Shown here in pieces: positions 52,381-63,636 of a DNA stretch of 64,000 nt. The position numbers and the translations under genes were made by a program. The notes under the pieces were generated by a model. That model was not told the origin of the DNA and did no database searches. It saw only the letters and a list, made by a program, of their open reading frames with translations. How positions within the stretch are numbered: position 1 is the stretch's first letter; the number at the start of each line of letters is the position of its first letter. The DNA is from Flavobacterium praedii (GTDB lineage: Bacteria > Bacteroidota > Bacteroidia > Flavobacteriales > Flavobacteriaceae). Location: contig NZ_CP113948.1 of the NCBI RefSeq assembly GCF_026810365.1, positions 3,373,001 through 3,437,000 on the forward strand, given 5' to 3'.

Positions 52381-55218
52381 ATGGGTAAATCTTTGTTAGG
52401 AATGCTTTTTTTATTGAAAATTACTTTTGTGTTTTCACAAAAACCAACTGGAATTAAAGGGAAAATTATTGATGCTAAAACTCAAAAACCATTAGAAAAT
52501 GTAGTGGTTACGATTGAAAATACGCAGTTGATGCAACTCACAACAACTGATGGTATTTTTAGTTTTTATGCAGTAGTCCCCGGAAATCAATTGTTGCTTT
52601 TGCACAGTCAAGGGTTTAAGGATATGATACTGCCAGTTGTTATTATCAAAGATGAAATGGTAGATTTGGGTGCTATTCCATTAGAAGACAATCAAACTTC
52701 AGAACAACAAACAGGAATAATTACACTTCTTGAAAGTGATTTGAGTGATGATAATAGTGGTTCCGAAAGCACTTCGGGGCTTTTACAATCTTCCAGAGAT
52801 GCTTTTCAGCAAGCCGCAGCTTTCAATTGGGGACAGGCGCGTTTTAGGATTCGCGGGTTAGACAGTCAATATGCAACGACCATGATTAATGGGGTTACGA
52901 TGAACAAACTCTTCGACGGCAGACCACAATGGGGTGATTGGGGTGGTTTAAATAATGTGGTTCGGAATCAGGAATTTACCGTGGGTTCTTTTCCCTCAGA
53001 TTATGCTTTTGGAGGGATTTTGGGTACTCAAGAAATTAATACGCGTGCTTCGATTTATAAGCCAGGTATGATTTTATCTTTTACAGGAACCAATACCAAT
53101 TATTCTTGGCGAATGGTAGGGACTTATGCTTCTGGAATGAATAGCAAAGGGTGGGCATTTGTGGTTTCAGCAGGAACTCGCTGGGCTGAGGAAGGGTATT
53201 TTGAAGGAACTAATTATAATGCCTTAGCAGGTTTTATAAGTGTAGAAAAGAAAATAAACGACCATCATTCGTTGAATTTTTCTGGGTTCTACACACCCAA
53301 TTCACGAGCCAAAAATTCACCAAATACCGCTGAAGTCACCGAATTAACTAGCTACAACTACAACTCGTATTGGGGTTGGCATGAAGGAAAAAAGCGAAAT
53401 ACCAGAATTAAAACTATCGAAGAACCCATCTTGATGCTGAATCATTTTTATACAATAAATGATTTCACAACTCTGCATTCAAGTTTGACGTATCAATTTG
53501 GAAAAATCACCAACAGCAATATTGATTACCAAAATGGTAATAGTCCAGATCCCACTTATTATAGAAAAATGCCGAGTTATTACAGTTCACTCTATGCGCC
53601 GGATGATGGTGCGTTTTCGGGAGCGTTTACACCTGATTTTGTGAATGCAGACAAAAGTAGAGAACAGTTTCTAGCCAATAATCAAATCGATTGGAAGGCG
53701 ATGTATTTTGCCAATCAATCTCCAATTATAGATGCAAACGGTCAAATAACAGGTTACGCTCCCACCAAAAGTAATTATGTTTTGTACGAAGATCGAACGG
53801 ATGACCAGACTTTGACGGCCACTTCTACTTTTAATACACAAATAAGTGACAATCTTTTCTTGACAGCCGGTGGTTTTTACAGCCATTTAAAATCACATAA
53901 TTACCAACAATTAACGGACTTACTAGGAGGTTTGTATTTTGACGATTTAGATGTTTTTTATAATGGAAATCAAGCGCAATCCGATTTGAATCATCCCGAT
54001 AGACAGGTTGTGGTAGGAGATGCTTATGGTTACAACTTTAATTACAATGCGAATACTTTAAACCTTTTTACCAACTTTAAATTCACTTATGATGAGGTTG
54101 ATTTTTATTTGGCTCAAAATTTTATAAGCACCAATTATCAAAGAGAAGGCTTGTACCAAAACGGAATTTATTCAACCAATTCTTTCGGGAAAAGTGAGAA
54201 AGTTCAATTTGAAAATTTTGGTTTTAAAGGTGGAATTCTTTTTAAGATTTCGGGGAAACAACAGTTAAGTTTTAACGGTGCCTACCTTTCTAATGCACCA
54301 ACTATCAGGAATACATTTCCAAATTCGAGATTGAACAATTCGGTTGTTTCTGGTTTAGAAAGTGAAAATATAAGCAGTTTGGATGCGAGTTATTTTTACA
54401 GGACTCCAAAATGGCAAACCCGTCTCACTCTTTTTTATGCCAAAATAATGAACATCACTCAAACTTCGTTCTTTTATGCCGAGGGAATTTTTGATGATGG
54501 AGCAGGATATGCCAATACAGACGCTTTTGTGAGTCAGACTTTGAAACATTTGGATAAGAAAAATTTAGGTGTGGAATTCAGTTTTCAATACCAATTAAGC
54601 CCAACACTAATGGCAAATTTCTCGGCTGGATATGGTCAATATACAATTGACAGCAACCCGAATGTTACGATTACCAATGATGCTCAGGCAACTTCTGAAA
54701 ATCCAAATCCAGTATTTGATTTTGGAACTGCATCCTTAAAAAATTACCATCTAGCGGGAATGCCTCAGCAAGCTTTTGCTTTAGGAATCGAGTACAGAGA
54801 TCCAAAATATTGGTGGATTGGTGCCAACTTCAATTATTTGGCTGACAGTTTTATAGATATTTCTCCTATTTCCAGAACGGTAACTTTTTATAAAAATCCT
54901 GCTAGTGGTTTTAATTTTCCAGAAGCCTCAGAAGAAAGAGCGAGGGAATTATTAAAACAAGAAGCATTTGATCCAACAACTTTGTTAAATATTTCAGGCG
55001 GAAAATCATGGAAAATAAAAGGAAAGAATATTGGAATTTTTGCTACAGTAAATAATGTTTTGGATCTAACGTATAAAACTGGAGGGTATGAGCAAGCTCG
55101 AAATGCCAATTTCAGACAACTCAATCAAGATGTTTCTAGTGGAACTCCCAATTTTGGAAACAAATATTTTTACGGTTATGGGAGAACGTATTTTGTAAAC
55201 CTGTACATCAATTTATAA
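52381..55218 (+). CDS. TonB-dependent receptor with carboxypeptidase-like domain
   Basis: The 945-residue outer-membrane protein has a signal peptide (GMLFLLKITFVFSQ), a carboxypeptidase-regulatory-like N-terminal domain (GIKGKIIDAKTQKPLENVVV, about 24-100), a plug (RFRIRGLDSQYATTMINGVTM, about 157-177) and a large barrel ending YFYGYGRTYFVNLYINL. The DUF5689 lipoprotein gene follows after 18 nt and is probably co-transcribed; such a receptor-lipoprotein pair is a surface uptake unit by analogy with SusC/SusD. The ligand is unknown. Confidence 0.93.
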   Translation: MGKSLLGMLFLLKITFVFSQKPTGIKGKIIDAKTQKPLENVVVTIENTQLMQLTTTDGIFSFYAVVPGNQLLLLHSQGFKDMILPVVIIKDEMVDLGAIPLEDNQTSEQQTGIITLLESDLSDDNSGSESTSGLLQSSRDAFQQAAAFNWGQARFRIRGLDSQYATTMINGVTMNKLFDGRPQWGDWGGLNNVVRNQEFTVGSFPSDYAFGGILGTQEINTRASIYKPGMILSFTGTNTNYSWRMVGTYASGMNSKGWAFVVSAGTRWAEEGYFEGTNYNALAGFISVEKKINDHHSLNFSGFYTPNSRAKNSPNTAEVTELTSYNYNSYWGWHEGKKRNTRIKTIEEPILMLNHFYTINDFTTLHSSLTYQFGKITNSNIDYQNGNSPDPTYYRKMPSYYSSLYAPDDGAFSGAFTPDFVNADKSREQFLANNQIDWKAMYFANQSPIIDANGQITGYAPTKSNYVLYEDRTDDQTLTATSTFNTQISDNLFLTAGGFYSHLKSHNYQQLTDLLGGLYFDDLDVFYNGNQAQSDLNHPDRQVVVGDAYGYNFNYNANTLNLFTNFKFTYDEVDFYLAQNFISTNYQREGLYQNGIYSTNSFGKSEKVQFENFGFKGGILFKISGKQQLSFNGAYLSNAPTIRNTFPNSRLNNSVVSGLESENISSLDASYFYRTPKWQTRLTLFYAKIMNITQTSFFYAEGIFDDGAGYANTDAFVSQTLKHLDKKNLGVEFSFQYQLSPTLMANFSAGYGQYTIDSNPNVTITNDAQATSENPNPVFDFGTASLKNYHLAGMPQQAFALGIEYRDPKYWWIGANFNYLADSFIDISPISRTVTFYKNPASGFNFPEASEERARELLKQEAFDPTTLLNISGGKSWKIKGKNIGIFATVNNVLDLTYKTGGYEQARNANFRQLNQDVSSGTPNFGNKYFYGYGRTYFVNLYINL

Positions 55219-55236
55219 ATTTTAAAATAAAAGAAT

Positions 55237-56586
55237 ATGAACTTAAAATTCTATACTGTTTTTTTAGGAATTACATTGACTTTTGGCAGTTGTGCTACAG
55301 AAGAATTTGATATACTAAAATTAACTTGCACCCAACCCGATTTGAAAGTAAACCGGACCGTTGAAGAAGTTCGAGCCGTTACAGGTTCCATTGTAACACA
55401 ATATACGTACGATGATATTATTGAAGCGTATGTGATTTCGAGCGATGAGGCTGGAAATTTTTTTAAGACCATTTCGTTTCAAACTTTGGCTACAGCCGCA
55501 ACCCCAGCAGTAGGTTTTAGTGTTCCTGTAGATGCTTCGAACACTTATATTGATTTTAGATTGGGTAATAAAGTCTATATCAAAATGAAAGATCAATATA
55601 CGGATGTTAATTTTGGAGGGATGCGAATAGGAAGCATTTACGTCAATACGTACAATGAAGGAGGTGTGGGTAGAATTTCTCCAAATGATTATAAAAAAGT
55701 ACTGAACGCTTCTTGCACAATGGTGAGTGAGGAACTTTTAGTGCGTCCTGTTTCTATTCCTGATTTGTTGCAGGATGCCAATATAAATACCTTGGTAGAA
55801 TTGTCTGATGTGCAATTTACTTCTGATGCCATTGGACGCCATTATTACGAAGAATCGAACGATGTTGGAGGAGCAACCAATTGGAGTTTGAAGGATAAAT
55901 TAGGAAATCAACTGTTATTTAGAACCAGTAGTTTTGCTGATTTTGCAGATAAAATTGTTCCCGACGGAAGTGGAAAAGTACGAGGCGTTTTGACCAAGTT
56001 TGGGTCAGATTATCAATTGTTGGCACGATCTGAAAACGATGTAAAGTTTACAGGAACGGCTGCAGTTCCGTTCTTTGCAGAAAATTTCCAAAGTGTGGAA
56101 ACCAATACCAAACTCAATCTTTCAGGTTGGACAAATTTGGTGCAAAAAGGAACAAAATTTTGGTTGGGAACCGTGTATGCAGGCAATGGTTATGCCGAAT
56201 TCAATACTACAGGAACCAAAGTAGTATCCAATATTGCATGGCTGATTTCTCCAAAAATTGATATGGATTTGCATACCAAAGAAGTACTCACTTTTAGATC
56301 GGCGCAACATCACTTAGATGTGGATTCGCCATTAAATTCAATCGAAGTTTATGTTTCCCAAAATTTTGATGGTTTGAATATTGACAAAGCCACTTGGATT
56401 TCGCTAAAAGTTATATTGCCTAAACAAGCTACGCCTTGGTATCAGTTTGTGGGTTCTGGAGGAGTAGATTTGTCATCCTATACCGGAAAAATAAACATTG
56501 CTTTCAAGTACACAGGTTCTGGAAAAAACCTTGCTTTGGATGGCGCTTTTCAAATAGATGATGTTCAGATTTATGGAGATAAATAA
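55237..56586 (+). CDS. DUF5689-family surface lipoprotein
   Basis: The 449-residue protein starts with a lipoprotein leader (KFYTVFLGITLTFGSC, Cys about residue 19) followed by acidic ATEEFD. The first half (about 35-270, TVEEVRAVTGSIVTQYTYDD ... VIEAYVISSDEAGNFFKTIS) matches what I know as DUF5689, an OB-like nuclease-associated domain. The second half (about 285-449) is a jelly-roll of the choice-of-anchor-J type (FFAENFQSVETNTKLNLSGW ... NLALDGAFQIDDVQIYGDK). It lies 18 nt after a TonB receptor gene and is likely its surface partner. A family B palindrome follows. Confidence 0.87.
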   Translation: MNLKFYTVFLGITLTFGSCATEEFDILKLTCTQPDLKVNRTVEEVRAVTGSIVTQYTYDDIIEAYVISSDEAGNFFKTISFQTLATAATPAVGFSVPVDASNTYIDFRLGNKVYIKMKDQYTDVNFGGMRIGSIYVNTYNEGGVGRISPNDYKKVLNASCTMVSEELLVRPVSIPDLLQDANINTLVELSDVQFTSDAIGRHYYEESNDVGGATNWSLKDKLGNQLLFRTSSFADFADKIVPDGSGKVRGVLTKFGSDYQLLARSENDVKFTGTAAVPFFAENFQSVETNTKLNLSGWTNLVQKGTKFWLGTVYAGNGYAEFNTTGTKVVSNIAWLISPKIDMDLHTKEVLTFRSAQHHLDVDSPLNSIEVYVSQNFDGLNIDKATWISLKVILPKQATPWYQFVGSGGVDLSSYTGKINIAFKYTGSGKNLALDGAFQIDDVQIYGDK

Positions 56587-56605
56587 TATAAACTTTAAAA
56601 TTTTA

Positions 56606-56670
56606 AACCATTAAGAAATTAAGGCTCATTAAGTTTTTAATCCTTAATGAAGCTTAATGTCTTAATGGTT
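56606..56670. repeat. ATTAAG-rich palindromic element, family B copy 3
   Basis: AACCATTAAGAAATTAAGGC (from 56606, continuing TCATTAAG) is mirrored imperfectly by CTTAATGAAG ... CTTAATGGTT (56643-56670). It lies between convergent genes and could terminate both. Confidence 0.7.
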
Positions 56671-56703
56671 CACTTTTTTTAATCCGTTCGGATTAGGAAA
56701 AAA

Positions 56704-58860
<2,157 letters not shown>

Positions 58861-58862
58861 TT

Positions 58863-58907
58863 ACGAAAACGATTTATCAAGGTGCTAAAGGGAGATATCG
58901 TTTTCGT
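58863..58907. promoter_or_regulatory. Inverted ACGAAAACGAT sites upstream of GH97
   Basis: ACGAAAACGAT at 58863-58873 and its exact complement ATCGTTTTCGT at 58897-58907, 23 nt apart, lie 42-86 nt before the GH97 ATG (minus strand). The same 11-mer recurs at 62864-62874. It may be an operator pair or a leader hairpin. The rest of the 284-bp gap is AT-rich with nothing else named. Confidence 0.45.
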
Positions 58908-59105
58908 GAAAGTAAAAGTAGATGCTTTGTAGTTTAAAAAAATTTGTCACTTTAAAAAAGTAGATTGTGATTTTTAAAAATAACTTAAAAACACTAAAAA
59001 TCAATACTTTAAAATTATTTTGATTTAAAAAAAAGTGGTAATGAAGTAAAAATATATTTTAAATTAGGATAAATTTAAATCTAATAAATTCTTACATGAA
59101 GCGTT

Positions 59106-60752
59106 TTATTTATTGCTTGTTCCAATTCGCATTACTTTTTCTTCAAATTCTTCTCTTGGCCCAGCCGATTTGTTTTTGAGTTGTGATCGGTAATTGTAAA
59201 TGGTAGAAATGGAATAACGGAGAAAAACAGCAATTTTGGCGCTATCTTTTATCCCCAAACGAATGAGTGCAAAAATTCTCAACTCGGTATTGAGTTGTTC
59301 ACCTTCCTTTAGTTGAATGGTTTCTTCTGAAATTAATAAAGTATTAAAATCACGAATAAAATTAGGGAAGAGTTGCAAAAAGGTTCGGTCAAAGTTGGTA
59401 TAAAAGTCTTTCAGTTCATTTTCAATGTATTCTTTTGATTTTACTGCACTTACCAAATCTTTAATTTTTCCGGTAGTTGCCAATACATTTAGTTTTCGTT
59501 GGTATTCATCCAGTTTTCCTAAATAATCGGAACATTGATCCATATAGCGACCAATGTATATTTCCTTCAAAAAATTAGCTTCCGTCAAGGTGTTGTTCGA
59601 AAGATTTAATTTTTCATTAAATGTGTTCAGTTCATCGTTCAATTCTGAAAGTTTAGCATTAGCGAAGCTTAAATCTTTTTTTGCTGTTGACAATTTTTTC
59701 ATTTGTTTGGATAATAAAAGCAAAAGTGCAAGCAAAATAAGCACCAAAATACCAGCACTAATTAGAAATAGAACCAATTGAAATCTGTTGGTTTCGTTTT
59801 GTTTCTGATAGGATTCACTGATAATAGGCAACATCTTAGATATTTCGTAAGTTCTCAAGCGGGCATTACAAAGAACAGCATCGTCGAGAGAACGTTTTAT
59901 ATAGGTATAAGCTCGTTCAATGTCACCCTCTTCATAAAGCAGGAACGCTAATGAACGTAATGAAATGTATTCTTTTTTGGCCAATTGCAAATCCGATAAT
60001 GCCGAAATGCTAAGCCATTTTTTTTCTAGTTTTCTATCTTTTTTCTGCTTGTAGGCTTGTGAAATGATATAAGATATAATAGCCCGATTGGGGTCGTTTT
60101 GATGAATTTTTGAAAAAAAAGGAAGTAATAAATCTAGCGTTTCGTTCTGTTTGGCATGGTCTAAATACCAATCAGCCTTGGCGATAATGTATTCTACAGA
60201 ATTTGTAGGGTAAAAAGTCACACAGGAATCTCGGTATTGTTTGGAAAGTAAAAGATATTTTTCTTTTTCTTGTTGCGAAGACGCATTATCAGCCATTTGT
60301 CCATAAAGGACTCTAGTCATACCATAAAAAGAACCTTTTAAATTGGGAGTTGATGTAATGTTTATAGCATTTAATACATCAAGACCTTCTTTGTACATGC
60401 CTAAGGTGCCCATTATGGCTACGAGATTCAATTTGGCCTGATTCAATTTTTCAGGCTCATTAAGATTTTTTGCTAATTGAAAATTATTTCTGGCATAAAC
60501 CAAAGCAGAATCAGATTGATACGACTGGTAATCATTGTATAATTTTCTCGTTATATCATATTTTTGCTCTAGACTAGTAGTATGTTTTAAAAATGCTTTG
60601 AGCTGAGTAATCTCGTGTTCTTTCTTTTGGGTATAATACGTGTTGTTTTCTATGGTTTTGTCTATTTCAATCAATAATACATTTGAATTGTTTTGAGCAA
60701 TTAAATGGAATGACATTAATAAAAAAATACAAAAGAATATAAAACGATTCAT
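59106..60752 (-). CDS. Membrane-spanning DUF6377 regulator, SusR-like
   Basis: The 548-residue protein has a signal peptide (FIFFCIFLLMSFHLIAQ), a periplasmic helical/TPR-like region (about 20-320), one membrane helix (FQLVLFLISAGILVLILLAL, about 325-350), a coiled coil (KLSTAKKDLSFANAKLSELN ... about 353-400) and a C-terminal helix-turn-helix (LRIFALIRLGIKDSAKIAVF, then LRYSISTIYNYRSQL, about 493-528). This is the layout of SusR-type sensors that detect starch oligosaccharides in the periplasm and activate transcription directly. The GH97 gene downstream supports that role. The DUF6377 label is from memory. Confidence 0.87.
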   Translation of the reverse strand: MNRFIFFCIFLLMSFHLIAQNNSNVLLIEIDKTIENNTYYTQKKEHEITQLKAFLKHTTSLEQKYDITRKLYNDYQSYQSDSALVYARNNFQLAKNLNEPEKLNQAKLNLVAIMGTLGMYKEGLDVLNAINITSTPNLKGSFYGMTRVLYGQMADNASSQQEKEKYLLLSKQYRDSCVTFYPTNSVEYIIAKADWYLDHAKQNETLDLLLPFFSKIHQNDPNRAIISYIISQAYKQKKDRKLEKKWLSISALSDLQLAKKEYISLRSLAFLLYEEGDIERAYTYIKRSLDDAVLCNARLRTYEISKMLPIISESYQKQNETNRFQLVLFLISAGILVLILLALLLLLSKQMKKLSTAKKDLSFANAKLSELNDELNTFNEKLNLSNNTLTEANFLKEIYIGRYMDQCSDYLGKLDEYQRKLNVLATTGKIKDLVSAVKSKEYIENELKDFYTNFDRTFLQLFPNFIRDFNTLLISEETIQLKEGEQLNTELRIFALIRLGIKDSAKIAVFLRYSISTIYNYRSQLKNKSAGPREEFEEKVMRIGTSNK

Positions 60753-60798
60753 TGAGGGAAGATTTATTTCTTGTAAAAATAATTAAAAATTTAAATGC

Positions 60799-60835
60799 AA
60801 AAACCGTCTTGAATTTTTAAAATCAAGACGGTTTT
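60799..60835. terminator. Terminator between pyk and the SusR-like gene
   Basis: AAAAACCGTCTTGA (60799-60812) pairs with TCAAGACGGTTTT (60823-60835). On the minus strand it is followed by a T-run, so it ends the pyk transcript. Confidence 0.8.
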
Positions 60836-60856
60836 ACAATTTTTATGTACCAAAAG

Positions 60857-62287
60857 TTATTCTATTTCTGAAACTCTTAAGGTGTTTACCATTCCTTTGT
60901 CAGTAATCGGCATAGCGGCCAAGTTGATCAAGAAATCGCCTTTTTTTACATATCCTTTATCTTTAACAATATTGTTAACATCGGTTACAGTATCGTCAGT
61001 GCTTACAGATTTTTCATAATAGAATGATTTTACTCCCCATAATAGGTTAAGTTGAGTTAAAATTCTTTTATTAGATGTAAATACAAGAATATGTGCTGAT
61101 GGTCTCCAAGCTGAAATTTGAAATGCAGTATATCCACTATTTGTTAATGTACAGATTGCCTTAGCTTTAATTACATTAGCCATAATCGCTGCATGCTGAC
61201 AAACAGTTTTTGTTATAAAACGATTTGTTCTTACTTGTGGAGAATTTTGAGGTACTTGAATAAGCGGAGAATCTTCAACTGCTTCAATGATTTGAGTCAT
61301 TTTTTGAATTACTTGAACTGGATAATTACCTGCTGCTGTTTCTCCAGAAAGCATTACTGCATCAGCTCCATCCATTACAGAGTTAGCTACGTCATTTACT
61401 TCAGCACGAGTAGGAGTCAAACTAGTGATCATTGTTTCCATCATTTGTGTGGCAACAATAACTGGAATTCTTGCAGTTTTTGCTCTTCGAATTAATTCTT
61501 TTTGAACTAATGGTACTTCATGTGCAGGAAGTTCAACTCCTAGATCCCCTCTAGCTACCATCAAAGCATCACAATAGGCAACAATTCTATCAATGTTTTC
61601 TAATGCTTCTGGCATTTCGATTTTTGCAATAATAGGAATTTTATGTTCAGAGTGTACAGCAATTAGGTCTTGTAAATCTTGTAAATCTCTTGGAGTTTTT
61701 ACAAAAGAAAGAGCAATCCAATCTAATTTTTGTTCAATAGCAAATTTTGCATCAGCTACATCTTTCTCTGTCATTGCAGGCAAAGAAATTTTTGTATTTG
61801 GTAAATTAACTCCTTTCTTAGATTTTAATTCTCCTCCTTGGATAACACGTGCTATTACCTCTGTTTTTTTATCTGTCTCAACGATTTCGAAAATTAATTT
61901 TCCATCATCAAGTAATATTCTTTCGCCAGGATTTACGTCATTAGGAAAGTTTTTATATTTCATAAAAACTTTCTTAGATGTACCAAGAATGTCTTCTGCA
62001 GTGGTGAAAGTGATAAGATCTCCATCATTTACAACTACTCCGTCTTCCATTACTCCAACTCGAAGTTTTGGCCCTTGTAAATCTCCAAGAATTCCTGTAG
62101 TGTATCCAAATTCTTCGTTTATTCCACGAATAATGTTTATTTTATTTTTTACATCTTCATAATCAGCATGTGAAAAATTTACTCTAAATACATTTACACC
62201 TGCCTCAATCATGTCTTTTATGATTTCTCGTGTACTACATGCAGGCCCAAGTGTGGCTACAATTTTGGTTTTTTTGTTTGTAAGCAT
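60857..62287 (-). CDS. pyk: Pyruvate kinase
   Basis: The 476-residue glycolytic enzyme converts PEP and ADP to pyruvate and ATP. Landmarks: KIVATLGPACSTREII at the N-terminus, NFSHADYEDV, the active-site stretch KIEMPEALENIDRIVAYCDALMVARGDLGVELP (about 221-253) and DAVMLSGETAAGNYPVQVIQ. The C-terminal domain lacks an obvious extra PEP-like domain, giving normal length. It starts 5 nt after the stop of the IPExxxVDY gene, and is the last gene of an apparent fabF-rnc-IPExxxVDY-pyk run. Confidence 0.97.
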   Translation of the reverse strand: MLTNKKTKIVATLGPACSTREIIKDMIEAGVNVFRVNFSHADYEDVKNKINIIRGINEEFGYTTGILGDLQGPKLRVGVMEDGVVVNDGDLITFTTAEDILGTSKKVFMKYKNFPNDVNPGERILLDDGKLIFEIVETDKKTEVIARVIQGGELKSKKGVNLPNTKISLPAMTEKDVADAKFAIEQKLDWIALSFVKTPRDLQDLQDLIAVHSEHKIPIIAKIEMPEALENIDRIVAYCDALMVARGDLGVELPAHEVPLVQKELIRRAKTARIPVIVATQMMETMITSLTPTRAEVNDVANSVMDGADAVMLSGETAAGNYPVQVIQKMTQIIEAVEDSPLIQVPQNSPQVRTNRFITKTVCQHAAIMANVIKAKAICTLTNSGYTAFQISAWRPSAHILVFTSNKRILTQLNLLWGVKSFYYEKSVSTDDTVTDVNNIVKDKGYVKKGDFLINLAAMPITDKGMVNTLRVSEIE

Positions 62288-62292
62288 TTGTA

Positions 62293-62781
62293 TTAAAAAA
62301 TTAAATTGTTTTTAGATTTTATTTTATTAGTATCGACTATATATATTGTCGATATGTTTTCTATTGAATTCAATGTATTTTGTATTTTCAAAAGATTCAA
62401 ACTCTCATCGGTGTTTTCTATTTTTAAAAAGTAATCTACTTTTTTAAATTCTGGAAGCATAAATACTTTTGTAGCAACTTCTATATTAACATTCGAAAAT
62501 AAACTTTGGTTTTCTTCATTTTGTTGTTGAATGACTTCGTTTTTATTTTGTATCAAATCCCATGTGATTTCTTTCTTTTTTTCATAATAATGAAATCTAG
62601 AAAAATGAGCTTCTCCTTCTTTAACAGCAATCTGAATATCTTTTATAGATTTATTCAGATTTACATGAAGTCCTTGATTAATAAAATAAGCCAATCTGTA
62701 ATCCTCTAATGTGGTGTGAATAGCAATTAAACTATAATCTATTTCGTCAAATTCGCCAAAATCTAGTTTATGAATTGCCAT
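62293..62781 (-). CDS. IPExxxVDY-family protein
   Basis: The 162-residue protein carries the name motif in the form LPEFKKVDYFLKIE (about 118-131), with Leu in place of the Ile. The family is conserved in Flavobacteriia beside pyk and rnc but has no known function. There is no signal peptide and no membrane segment. It starts MAIHKLDFGEFDEIDYSLIAIHTTLEDYRLAYF, a typical opening. It is linked to pyk (5-nt gap). A near-consensus minus-strand -7 box (TATCTTTA, complement of 62801-62808) is upstream. Confidence 0.88.
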   Translation of the reverse strand: MAIHKLDFGEFDEIDYSLIAIHTTLEDYRLAYFINQGLHVNLNKSIKDIQIAVKEGEAHFSRFHYYEKKKEITWDLIQNKNEVIQQQNEENQSLFSNVNIEVATKVFMLPEFKKVDYFLKIENTDESLNLLKIQNTLNSIENISTIYIVDTNKIKSKNNLIF

Positions 62782-62895
62782 TTCATTAAAAAATAAGATG
62801 TAAAGATACTATTTCTAATTTAGCAAAAGGATGCTTGATGGCTAGGATTTTGATATTTTATTAACGAAAACGATGTAGTATTGATAATAGAATAG

Positions 62896-63636
62896 TTATT
62901 TTCTGTCAATTTTCTCTTGAAATGCAAAGTAAGCTCGTTGGGATGCTTTTTCTTCTGCTTTCTTTTTTGAAGTAGCTCTAGCTTTAGCAATGACTTTATC
63001 ATCAATACTTAGTTTTACTCCAAATAACCGTTGCCCATCTATAGCATTGTCTTCAAAAATATCATAGTGAAACAGTTTTTTTTCTTTTTGACACCATTCT
63101 ATTACGAGGCTTTTATAGCTGATTACTTTTCCTTCAAGACGAGCAATATCTACATATGGAATGATAACTCTCTTCTGAATGAATTTTTCGCAATATTCAT
63201 ATCCCCTATCTAAATAGATAGCACCAATTAAAGATTCAAATATGTTACCATGGATGTTTTCGCCAAAATGTTGTACAGGGACTTTACTTTCAACAAATTT
63301 TATCAAGTTCAAATCTTTTCCCAATTCATTTAAATGTTCTCTGCTGACAATTTTAGAACGCATCTTAGTCAAATATCCTTCATCTCCTAAAGGTGCTTCA
63401 TTGAATAAATAAGCCGCAATTACTGCACTTAACATGGCATCACCTAAAAACTCAAGTCTTTCATAATTAATTGGATTTCCTTTTAAATCAAGGCGATTTG
63501 AGGAACGATGAGTGAATGCTTTTTTATAACATTCTAAGTTAACGGGATTGAAACCTAGAATGGGTTGAATAGCATCAAAAAAAATCCCGTCTTCAAGAGA
63601 ACGGGATTTTGAGAATATTTTTCTAATTATACGCAT
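62896..63636 (-). CDS. rnc: Ribonuclease III
   Basis: The 246-residue endonuclease cuts double-stranded RNA, including rRNA precursors. The signature NYERLEFLGDAMLSAVIAAYL (about 58-78) holds catalytic Glu and Asp residues; the second acidic site is in IHGNIFESLIGAIYLDRGYE (about 128-147). A double-stranded-RNA-binding domain follows from about 165 (SYKSLVIEWCQKEKKLFHYD ... ARATSKKKAEEKASQRAYFA). Its ATG is immediately next to the fabF stop, so the two are coupled. fabF-rnc order is common in Bacteroidota. Confidence 0.95.
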   Translation of the reverse strand: MRIIRKIFSKSRSLEDGIFFDAIQPILGFNPVNLECYKKAFTHRSSNRLDLKGNPINYERLEFLGDAMLSAVIAAYLFNEAPLGDEGYLTKMRSKIVSREHLNELGKDLNLIKFVESKVPVQHFGENIHGNIFESLIGAIYLDRGYEYCEKFIQKRVIIPYVDIARLEGKVISYKSLVIEWCQKEKKLFHYDIFEDNAIDGQRLFGVKLSIDDKVIAKARATSKKKAEEKASQRAYFAFQEKIDRK

